A stretch of DNA of 64,000 nt from Punica granatum (taxonomy: Eukaryota; Streptophyta; Magnoliopsida; Myrtales; Lythraceae): assembly GCF_007655135.1 (NCBI RefSeq), contig NC_045130.1, positions 1,302,001 to 1,366,000 of the forward strand. The letters are read 5' to 3'. Each line of letters begins with the position of its first letter. The stretch's first letter is position 1. A program made the position numbers and the translations under genes. Positions 24,100-33,300 of the stretch are shown here, one piece after another. The notes under the pieces were generated by a model. That model did no database searches. It saw only the letters and a program-made list of their open reading frames with translations, and was not told the origin of the DNA.

Positions 24100-24262
24100 T
24101 GGGCCGACATTGCGAAATGGGCCTGAGCAGGGCCACGAAGATGTGAATCATGCTGTCGGCTCAACGGAATAAAATCTGCTAGGGTTTCTGTCCCCTTAGC
24201 AATGTCACACTAGTAGGGTTTTTCTCTCTCCTCTCCCTTCTCCTTGCCTTTGCCTATATAAT
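24100..24262 (+). promoter_or_regulatory. Promoter of the snoRNA cluster (site II, telo-box, TATA)
   Basis: There are two site II elements (TGGGCC at 24100-24105 and 24118-24123), two telo-box-like motifs (CTAGGGTTT at 24179-24187 and TAGTAGGGTTTTT near 24211) and a TATA box (TATATAAT, 24255-24262). In plants this combination is typical of polymerase II promoters of ribosomal protein and snoRNA genes. It sits about 210 bp before the first snoRNA and has no ORF downstream, which fits a snoRNA precursor. Confidence 0.7.
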
Positions 24263-24474
24263 TCTTCCGTCCCACCTCATCAGCATCACGGCAAAGCAGG
24301 CAGCAGCACCATCAGCTATTCTTTACGATGCTCTCGTTCATACCACTCGTTCTCTCTACCAGTTTACAGCGTTGAGTTTGCACTTGTGCTTTCAAAAATT
24401 GTTGACGTTCTTCTTTTCAAAGTTCTAATTTTTAGCATCAAGTTGCGGTATGTTCGTGCGTAACGATCCTGGAG

Positions 24475-24572
24475 GGCTGTAGTGATGAGCTGAATATCTG
24501 TGTACCGGAGGCGGCCCCTTTTGTGGTTTGTCGGTGACGGTCACATACACCTCTAAGAAGTTCTGAACAGTG
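24475..24572 (+). ncRNA. Box C/D snoRNA, U61-like
   Basis: Box C (GTGATGA, 24482-24488) and box D (CTGA, 24563-24566) are brought together by a short stem (CTGT 24477-24480 with ACAG 24567-24570). The 13 bases before box D, CCTCTAAGAAGTT, pair with the 18S rRNA sequence AGCTTCTTAGAGG (one G-U pair). By the fifth-base rule this places a 2'-O-methyl group on a U of that stretch, the site known for U61/SNORD61. A possible C' box (TGACGG) is at 24535-24540. The rRNA sequence is from memory. It is the first member of the cluster. Confidence 0.75.
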
Positions 24573-24662
24573 TACTATGTTCATCTTCCTCCTCCTTTTT
24601 CAGCTTATTCTTACCCGAGTCAAGTTACGAATTTATTTATTTTTGCCGGGAGATTGATTGGT

Positions 24663-24715
24663 TTATGGATATGGGAGTTGTTTTTTTTTGGGATAAATTA
24701 TGGATATGGGAGTTG
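24663..24715. repeat. 17-bp micro-insertion with 18-bp direct repeats
   Basis: TTATGGATATGGGAGTTG occurs at 24663-24680 and 24698-24715, separated by TTTTTTTTTGGGATAAA. The layout (poly-T plus a few bases between perfect direct repeats) matches a tiny minus-strand retroposed tail with an 18-bp target duplication. It sits between the first and second snoRNAs, ending 6 bp before the second. Confidence 0.7.
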
Positions 24716-24720
24716 AGTTG

Positions 24721-24812
24721 TGCGAGGTGACGATAGAAATTCATTAGTCTGTCAATCCACTGACTATGTAACAGTGTGATGTTACCGTGAATCCCGACAG
24801 GTTCTGATCGCA
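24721..24812 (+). ncRNA. Box C/D snoRNA guiding 18S rRNA (SNORD110-type site)
   Basis: Box C is a variant (GTGACGA, 24727-24733); D' is CTGA (24760-24763), C' is TGATG (24777-24781) and D is CTGA (24804-24807). The ends pair: TGCGA 24721-24725 with TCGCA 24808-24812. The guide before D', AGTCTGTCAATCC (24746-24758), is complementary to GGATTGACAGACT of 18S rRNA and points to a U in AAGGATTGACAG. A methylated U is known there in animals (SNORD110) and, I believe, in plants (snoR14). No target was assigned to the D guide (GAATCCCGACAGGTT). Confidence 0.75.
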
Positions 24813-24934
24813 ATACCTTAACTCCCCAGTTGAACAAGTATTTCTTACGTTGTGTTCTGTCTTTTTTTCTTTTTCTGAATTTTAATCTAAAGATTCAGTT
24901 TTGATAATAGTTTTCACATGAAATTGGATTGAGA

Positions 24935-25025
24935 GTGGGCAGATGATGAATCTCATTTCAATTAATGGGTAATTTGCGTCTGAACTATCATTGATGCTAT
25001 TTCACCTTGGAGAGCTGATGCCCAC
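24935..25025 (+). ncRNA. Box C/D snoRNA, U16-like, dual guide
   Basis: The parts are textbook: a 7-bp terminal stem (GTGGGCA 24935-24941 with TGCCCAC 25019-25025), C box ATGATGA (24943-24949), D' CTGA (24980-24983), C' TGATG (24992-24996) and D CTGA (25015-25018). The guide before D', TGGGTAATTTGCG (24966-24978), pairs with CGCAAATTACCCA of 18S rRNA and targets the A in CGC-A-AATTACCC, the U16/SNORD16 site. The guide before D, TTCACCTTGGAGAG (25001-25014), is complementary to CTCTCCAAGGTGAA of plant 25S rRNA and targets the C in CTCT-C-CAAGG. The rRNA sequences are from memory but are highly conserved. Confidence 0.88.
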
Positions 25026-26429
25026 CCTGACTCAGTAATAGTTTCCTCTGCCTGCACACCTTTATGTGTAATGATAATGAGTGCTCCCTCTGATGCTTGG
25101 CGCTAGATTTTTTAGGGATTTGGCTTCTCCAGAAGCCGATGTTTCTGATCCTATGGCTGTGCTTGTTAGAGACATTCTTGATGGCTAAGTGCTTCTTTCA
25201 TGACATGATAGTGTACCTAAGCTTCAATTTCTAAAGTTAATCCATTGCAGAAAAGGCCAGTGACCCGTTCTTAGATCTGGACAGTTTCTGAATTTCATTC
25301 TAAGAAAAGGAAGTTTTCCAGTCCATGAAAAGGTTTCAAACTCACCCTTGATGGATTCGCCATGATCATCTCGTCACACAAAAATTAGATCTGGCGGCCA
25401 TAGGCAATAGAGGCGTGTTACCACTCCCTTTGATGGACTTCAGATGAATACAATTCCATTGTTTCTTATCAAGACAGTAACGCTGTGTTTGGATGTGGTT
25501 CATTAATGGGGAGGGAGGGAAAGGGAAAAATTAGTCCTATTTGGAAAATTTGTAATCGATGAATTTGTAATTATTCTTTTCACCCTTAATCCGAAGAGAG
25601 TGAAAGGGTGAAGGCGTATGTTTTTACTTAGCACACTTCTCCCAGATCAGTATTATTGCGGTTATACTCTCTTATGGATGGTTGCAGGCATTCTCTCATC
25701 AACCTTTGGTTCTCTGATTGTTATATTATGGACAAGTTGTGAATCCTCAGGATTCTTTGAGTAGCAGACAAGGAATTCGAGAGAAGTGGTGCATTCTCCA
25801 TTTTAACCTGCGGTTTCTTTTTATTTCGGTTACTTGTGTGTGTTTCCAATGACATATTCAATAGTGAAGTTGAAGAGTTTTCTGTTGCATTTGTGTTTGC
25901 TTTGTTCTAGTTTATATATATTTATTTCTTATTAAGGAGAAGGTGAAGGAAAGAACAAAGGAAGGAACAATATACAGAGGCAATATCATTAAACAAAAGT
26001 CCTCCAACTCAAAGTAAAAGATGTAATTCTGTTGGATTTACAGATATACTACGAGGCTCAGAGATGTTGCTGACAATAAAATTAGTCAGAAAAAGCTCCA
26101 GAGGTGAAAGAGAGTTCCATTAATAAATAAATGAAGTCAACACCACTTGGTTCTTCTGTTCACACTTTCAGTTTCAGAACCAAATCATCATCTTCATAAT
26201 TCTGACCAGTGTGTTATGTATTTATGGCAAAAATTTTGGAAGTCTTTTTTTCCTTCGATTACTATCTGTAACGGTGTGGGCGTATGATCTTTGCTCCATT
26301 GAAAGTTCGCATCAATCATCTGCATAATAATTAAGTGATCATGTTAGCACAGCAGATGCTGCGAGGATCTCAGCCAGATAGATCAGTGTCGTAGTTCGAG
26401 TCTCGGTTTCCTGCTGTGCAATCTCCTTG
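25026..26429. other. Downstream part of the snoRNA unit and spacer
   Basis: No ORF is supported. A near-perfect hairpin lies at 25120-25139 (TTGGCTTCT, CC loop, AGAAGCCGA) inside a larger fold closed by TAGGGAT and GATCCTA. It could be part of another small RNA, but I found no clear box set or guide. A MITE-like start (GCTGTGTTTGGATGTG) is near 25482. The part just before 26430 would be the 3' UTR of the minus-strand 5-phosphatase gene. Confidence 0.4.
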
Positions 26430-29400
26430 TCACAATTCCCTGTCTTCATCGAGCAAAACCTCAGGATGCACAGCAGCGCTGGTCAAATTTATAGCCCGCT
26501 GGAGCTTCCGATGGTCCAATACTTCAACTTCGACTGAGAATGCAGAGCTAATTGGCCGATGATCTGAGAGCCTTATATCCGCTCTTTTGTAGGAAAGCTG
26601 TTTTATTCCTCTCCCAAGCCACAGTATACGATCACACCTGAAAATTCCACCAGCAAGAACTATCGTAAGGGGAAGCACCTCCCTCAATTTGTTTAGGCAC
26701 TTCAATTTCCTGGAACTATCGAATTTACCATGCGGGTGATCTCTTCTTCTCGCCTTCTCTCGGGGTTTCACCAACGTATCCGTCAGAATTGATCTCATAC
26801 TTGTAGGTTGGTGGGAAGTTTATTGCACCTTCTTTCCATCCTTCGAATACACGGCCAACTTGGAGTTCTTTGCTTAACTGCAAGATTACAAATCTTCTAA
26901 AGAGACATCCAGTGCCTACTTATCTGCATGTCACGCTGAAGAATATGCTGAAACTTACCTGGTCATGGTTCATTAGCTCGTTCCACTGTTTCTTAGCAAC
27001 AAGCTTTCTCACGTCCGAATCCGCCATATTCAGACGGTAGTTTAGATCTCCGAACCAGAATATCTGACTGTATTACCAGAATAACCCAATCAATTCCTAA
27101 TCACATTACTTATCCATAAGAAACAAGTATACAATCGCTGATGCAATCAAAGCGAATTTGGGTTTGTAGGGAGAGAGGGCGAGTAGTTTATACAATTTGA
27201 GAAAGAGCATACTCGTGTGATCGGATTGTCTGTGGCTGATCGTTATCAAAGATTGACGAGAAACAGGTTCGGCGTAAAATCTCACTAACATCAGCATTCC
27301 TTCTCTGTTCGGCCCCATCCTTCTGACCAGAGGTCAGGTGAGAGCAAACAAAACATAACGAGGATTGAAAGAGAGTCATGCTAACAGAAACCGATCCCTG
27401 CATCACCAAACAAATTCCAAATTAGAGTTAATAACTCGAAACCAGAAAGTAATATCATGCCTGCAGAGGAATTAAGTAGAATGCATTTAAGCTGTACTGG
27501 CATCATATATCTACAGAGCGGACTGCTTCCATCCCCACGAAAAATCATTCACGAGAGTAGAAATTCGCACCTTCTCGTGAAGAGAAAGGAGTATCTTTCA
27601 AAGCAAAAGCTATGAAAGGCCACTTTCAGCATCCTTGTCATGAAATTTGGGGCAGTTTCAACTTAAAGGATATGAACTCTACCTTATTTCCCATGTAGCC
27701 CATAAGGCCAACTCCTACAGGGGACACTTTAAGGTTGTTTATGTGCCTCCTGAGCCTCTTCCGAACCCAAATCGAAACATAGATCCCCACCATCTGCTTG
27801 CTGATAATTCTCACATATTTCGGTCGTGCCTTTGCCTTATTACCTCTAGTCATTCCATTATCCTGTTTTTCAGGTGATGTTTTGAGGAGGGGATCATCAT
27901 CCTCTAGAGAAAACCTGCCAGGCTCGTCAAAGGGTAAATTGAGAACTCCAGGCTTCCATTTCTCTTCTATACTCAAATCCAACCCAAGATTTCCGTAGCT
28001 GTGGTGCGATCTTCTCAACGAGTCACCTCTCAGGGCAAAAGTTTCGCACCCGATTCTTGCAGAACTGCTAAACACTCTCCTTAGTTTTGCACCTGAAGAA
28101 ATTATTGTTGGACCTGCATCTAGTGGTTGTTCAGGCCAGTCGATATGACTACTCAAGTCCCCATTTATCCTCAACTGCAAGTTCCTTCCTACACCCATAA
28201 TTCCTTTAGGATCATCATCGTCAAAGCTGTAGCCGACCGTGGCAGGTACCATGAGATCGTCCTTGATTATCATCTCCAGTGCATCCTGGGCCTCGACTGC
28301 ATCCGCCAATGAGTCAGCAGCAGAGGAAGTCCTTAGCACTGGAGATGGTGGGGCGCTGTAGCTTTTGTGTTTGGTTTCTGGTTCAGCAGATTTGTTCAAG
28401 GTTCTCCGAATGATAGCCTCCCATTTCGGGATGGGACGGCTGTCCTCAGCTCCCAGGACATTTCCCGCATTCAAAGGAACAACCTCCTGAAACCTGATCA
28501 CAGGGTGCTTCGTATAAGAATGTCCATTCATGCTGGATATTGAAATAAATATGAGAGAGATACAGGCAGGAGAAAGGTGCCGACCCGATGATGTATATGT
28601 CTGCAGGTTCTTTGGTACAGAGCCAATCATCGATCTCAAGATTTTCATTTGGAAGTCTCCCAGCAACATTCCAAGTGCCTATGGTTACCCTGCGGATCAA
28701 GTTAAGAAGAGCACCCCATCTTAGGATAATTCAAACTGACGAACACGATCAAAGCAGAGACGAGAAAGCAAAAAGCTCTGTTCATGCCCAAACCTCACTT
28801 CCTTCGTGTTTATGTACTGAACACGCAACGTCTCCGACTTCCCTCTCCTGTGTCTGAACTGAGAGCTGCCCTTTGAATTCATGTCTGTCACAAAATTATT
28901 TCAAGCAGAACATTCAGGTGATGTTGAATATTAAAATTGGGACGAGTTTAGCAATTTCAGGAGCTGATTTACGTGGTAAAAAATCTAAAGCTTGCCAAGA
29001 TTATCTTATGGAAAGCCCTCCTGAGTTCGGCAGTACAAAGAGTAATCTGTATAAAGTAAAGTATGCCAGAGTTTCGCTCAGAGTACATAAAATTTGAGGG
29101 GGGGAAAAAGAAAAAGCGAATTGCCTGAGGTTCGAGGCGGGCATTCAGGTTGGTTCGGTTGAGTTCTTCGGGAATAATCATCATTTTGGGGAAGACTCTC
29201 ATCTTTAACGGAGGAAGCTGTACCATTTTGCAGTAACAAAGAGCACAATCAGACACAGTTTTTTTTTTTTTTTTTTGGGGCATTGCATCATCACGGACTA
29301 TTCATCAGCTGCTGAAGCTACATACGTACCATCATCTTCGCTCTCTGTTTCAGTGTCGACCTCGTCCTCGCTGAAATCATTCACCTTTGGTTTAATATTC

Positions 29401-29570
29401 AACCATTTCTTCATCACAATGGAAGGCCAAAAGGGCTGCAACCAGAATGCAAACATGCACAGACATCATTCATCATGGGATCAGACGACGAGCTAAACAT
29501 TCAAGCACGATGTGGCAACGTGAAAGAAGACGAGTGATACCTCGGAACGCCTTCCTCTACGGCTCTTCAT
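26430..29570 (-). CDS. IP5P2: Type I inositol polyphosphate 5-phosphatase, 5PTase2-like
   Basis: It removes the 5-phosphate from inositol phosphates such as Ins(1,4,5)P3, damping Ca2+ signalling. Ten coding exons, in gene order: 29570-29541, 29435-29330, 29217-29125, 28884-28794, 28689-28585, 28493-27683, 27397-27213, 27067-26959, 26877-26729 and 26637-26430. They keep frame and give 628 residues. Catalytic motifs are present: GTWNVAGR (111-118), WFGDLNYR (478-485), PAWCDRILW (558-566) and SDHRP (584-588). The N-terminus ([10 protein letters not shown], then [17 protein letters not shown]) and the AVHPE tail fit 5PTase2 (At4g18010); its Arabidopsis neighbour APRR2 is also in this window. Intron 3 appears to use a GC donor (CAG|GCAATT at 29125/29124). 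A CVP2/CVL1-type member is less likely. Confidence 0.88.
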
Positions 29571-30903
29571 GGTGTCTCTCGAGAGCGAAACAGGAACTCT
29601 TGACGGTAATGAAGCAGGACTTTTTGAGTCTGTCACTCAAATGTTTTTGGGGAGATTAATGTTTAAATAAGAGGGTTGAGGCCTATCAGAGAGCAAGGGC
29701 GGTTTTGATGCCAAACACAAGGAAGATTCTTAGTAAAGGACCAAATAGAAATGACAGCAAAACAGTAGCCCATACCCTCACTCAAACCTCAACAAACATC
29801 CACAACTTCAACTTGCAATAAATCAACCAAAAAAAAAAGAAGCAAAAGTAAAAAAGAAAATTCTGAGTGGTCCTATTCCCTATTTTCTGATCTTGAAAAT
29901 CAAGAACATAATAAAACTGAAAACCCATAAAAGATCGAAAAAAATATCACTTTCAGGGATGACAAAGTATTGCAGTCCTAAAATCAAATTGATGCAACAG
30001 CCATTGCTTTCAATGACACAGTGAGTCAAATTAATAAATCATGATGCAGGTCCATTTAAACACACCCAAAAAGAAAAATCAACAACCCCATAATACCATT
30101 GAGCCCTTAACAAGGTTTCTGCTCTAATTAATTACAGCTAGCTTTAACTGAGCTGCCGAAATTGAGTCAAAACAACACAACTACTCCAGCTGAGGATTCA
30201 GAAAGACTGCAACTTGATGGTGGGCCCATCTCTTGCTCAGTTCTCACTCCCCCACATCACACATGCGCCAAATTAAACACACTAAAATTCTAATGTTGGC
30301 GCAGACAAGCAGCACCAAATGAATGACGGCACCTAATTTACAGGTAGAGAACCCGATAAAACAACACGAGATATTAAATGCTCTAAACTATCTTAACCAA
30401 GATTTTCTTGAGACCCCACCGATTAAAGAATTGCCCGAACCGTGGGACGCCACAAATTAGTTTAAAGCATGGTTGATGCTTAATTACGCTAAAATATGAA
30501 TGTCCAAGTCAAACGGGTAACTGGAGGACGAATATACATATATATATATGGTATATACGGCTGTGTAGACCCATTGGAAGGGCGGTTTGATGAGCTTCGA
30601 TTCCTTGATTTGGAACAAAAAATCCATAAAAATAAAAAAGCAAGCTGGGTCATATTGGATTGATTATAATAAATCCTGATTAATTAAATTGTATGCATTA
30701 AAAATACAAAACAATCAATATGGTGACCATGCAAGCAGGCAGCTCATGCAAGGTGTAAATAAGGAATCCATTTCAACTTGGATGGGTACGTGAACTTCTA
30801 TTAATACAACGAGTCATTTTCCATCGGACTTTGATTTGTTCAACCTACTTCATGCTAAACTCCACTTTGCATATTAAAATTTTTGCCCCATTTTAATAGA
30901 ACG

Positions 30904-30945
<42 letters not shown>

Positions 30946-31432
30946 TTTCTTATAATTTTATCTAAACTACTTACAAATGATAAAGAATTCTATCCTAATT
31001 TTGCAAAACCAATTGACATGTATAAAAGTTGCAGGATATATAAATACTATGCAGGAAGTGGAAACAGAGGGCCCTCGATGAGAATCGAACACGTCTCTCA
31101 AATACGATAAAATATATCCTGCTGTAATGAACCTCATTTCATCATCTCCAGTTTTTATATCATTTATAATGTGGAGAAAAATTATAACGTTCAGTCGAGC
31201 TAGTTCATTTGAAGTTTGCAGATAATTAAAGAATCGAGTATAGGTAATTTGAGAGAGAACTTTCTTTACGGTGAAGGAATAATTAAGATGAGCACATGTA
31301 CCGTAAATTTTTTTCTTTTGTGTGAAAAGGAGGTTCGTAGGCATAGGAGATAGAGATTGAGAGGAAGGGGAGTGATCAGCACAAAAACACCTTTTTTGGG
31401 ATGAAAAGTAAGCGCAGAAGTTCACTATATTA
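29571..31432. other. Leader and upstream region of the 5-phosphatase, then spacer
   Basis: The first part should hold the 5' UTR and promoter of the minus-strand gene. A CT microsatellite lies at about 30907-30940. No other gene is supported; the minus-strand frame at 30967-31425 lacks recognisable motifs. Confidence 0.45.
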
Positions 31433-31665
31433 ATGTTAGGTTTGGTTTCATAGTAGAATTTTAAAATTAGATTTTGATTTTAAAAAAGAATGGTATAAAT
31501 GGGGCTCGCCATTTGACTTTGTATGATTTATGTTGTTTTGTTGTGGAAAAAAGTGATATAAATGGGGTCCATTTTTTGACTTTATATGAGTTATTTTGTT
31601 TTATAATGGGTAGAATTAAGTTAGAATTGTGATTCTAAAATAATATCCTAAAACCAAACAAGGCA
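31433..31665 (+). mobile_element. Tourist-like MITE, family A (left member of an inverted pair)
   Basis: It starts ATGTTAGGTTTGGTTTCAT after TTA (31430-31432) and ends CCTAAAACCAAACAAGGCA. It is directly abutted, within a base or two, by a second copy in the opposite orientation (31667-31895). Confidence 0.8.
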
Positions 31666-31666
31666 T

Positions 31667-31895
31667 TCAGTTTGGTTTCAAGATTATATTTTAGAATCAC
31701 AATTCTAACTTAACTCTACTCACTACAAAACAAAATAGCTCATACAAAGTCAAAGAGTGGATCTCATTTGTACCACTTTTTTCCACAACAAAACAACATA
31801 ACTCATATAAAGTCAAAGGGTGGGCCCCATTTATTCCACTCAAAATCAAAATCAAAATCTGATTTTAAAATCCTACTATGAAACCAAACGCAACC
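31667..31895 (-). mobile_element. Tourist-like MITE, family A (right member of an inverted pair)
   Basis: It starts near CAGTTTGGTTTCAAGATTAT and ends ATGAAACCAAACGCAACC, followed by TAA (31896-31898), the complement of the family's TTA target. Internal words (CATACAAAGTCAAAGAGTGG, CAACAAAACAACATAACTCA) are the reverse complement of those in the adjoining copy. The pair thus forms a palindrome of about 460 bp. Confidence 0.8.
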
Positions 31896-31899
31896 TAAA

Positions 31900-32231
31900 T
31901 ATCACAGATAGAATCACAGTACCGAGCCCCATTTGCTTTAGCGCAACATATCTTAATAGTAAATTATTGAGCCAATAAAAATCTTAATTTAGATGTCGGT
32001 CAAGCCATAACGATTTTTTTTTCTAATTCTTTTTTTTAATATATATTTTTGAGTACATAGGACTGTAGCTGTAGTAAGCAAGAAAAAGATCGACAGAGTC
32101 AGCTGCGGCAAGTGGGGGGATTTAGAAGGGGGTGGACCAAGCTTGCTAGCGCACTATATGTGGGTGCCATAGAAAGCAAACAAAAAGTTTTGAATCGTCC
32201 GACCTTATTTATTCCACCCCTTCACACACAA

Positions 32232-32272
<41 letters not shown>

Positions 32273-33093
32273 TATACCTCAATAACTATATATCGTATAT
32301 AGATATTGAGAATACTTCCTGATTAAGAATTTTTGTTCATAAAATAAAAGTCCAATCCATACCTCAAGAAAATTTCACGCGGTATCATCGCATGCAATTC
32401 CATCCCCATCTGGTATATCTATATATATATATATATATATAACGATACATGCATGCATTCTAAATTACTATATATATATTCACCATTCACACACAAACCC
32501 TCCATACACACACATATATTCATAATTGTACTACTTAGTGAGTCGACCCAGTTCAAGTTAGATTAACTAGAATCCATTAAATTTTTGAATACTAGGGTAC
32601 ACAACGAAAAAAATTAAAAGAACGGTAATAATTACGTGATTCTTATTTTTTGTTATAAGAGAGATGCATGGATTTAAGACAATGAAACGGATATTTTAAT
32701 AACTAATAAAGTGATACGGGGAGTTTCTTCATAAGAATCAGCTATTCGATCTCTATTGGTTGACAGCCAAAAGCGTGTGCCACTACATGCGCTAGACTAT
32801 CTTTTTTTCTCAGCAATTACGTAATTTGAGACCACGACACACTTGGATATGCTGCTTGTGGTATTCAAGCAAGGACCACCGAATAAATAGTTTTCCAAAC
32901 AGTAAACGCTTGCAATGCATTATATACAAAAGTGACCAAAGAAATGATAAGCAATCCATTTAGCAAGCTCAGCCTCAGCTAGCTCTAGCTGCGCAGGCAG
33001 CGGATGATTTTTGCTTTTCGTTTTCGTTTCTTTCCCTTTTCCTTTGTTGTTTTGTTCTAGAATAATGTTGATGATTTCAAATCTCGGGTTTTA
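31900..33093. other. Gene-free spacer with TA-rich microsatellites
   Basis: Long TA runs lie near 32234-32261 and 32419-32440, followed by CA-rich stretches. No gene or transposon end was recognised. Confidence 0.45.
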
Positions 33094-33100
33094 TGCCCTC

Positions 33101-33293
33101 CTCACTTTTTTTTTTTCAGTGTGAGTCATGATATCCGAAAATTCAATTGGATACCGACTAATATAGTCGAGCCGAGTCGTCCCACTAGGGGTAAAACTCT
33201 TACAGCGTGAATTTTTTACATTCACAAGAACTCGAACCGAGACCTGACCTAAGCAGAATAAGCGTCGAACCATTTAAACCAACCAACGTGGAT
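33101..33293 (-). mobile_element. tRNA-derived SINE
   Basis: Read on the minus strand, the element has a tRNA-like head with a B box (GGTTCGAGTTC, complement at 33228-33238), then GTAAGAGTTTTACCCCTAGTG and a tail of about 12 A (poly-T at about 33105-33116). It is flanked by the short direct repeat TGCCCTC (33094-33100 and 33294-33300). The block order matches the older copy at 4007-4165. Confidence 0.65.
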
Positions 33294-33300
33294 TGCCCTC

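Noticed and set aside
25240..25460. Further C/D snoRNAs (GATGGATT, ATGATCA and GATGGACTTCAGATGA motifs)
   Set aside because: No CTGA box at a suitable distance, no terminal stem and no guide match to rRNA that I could see.
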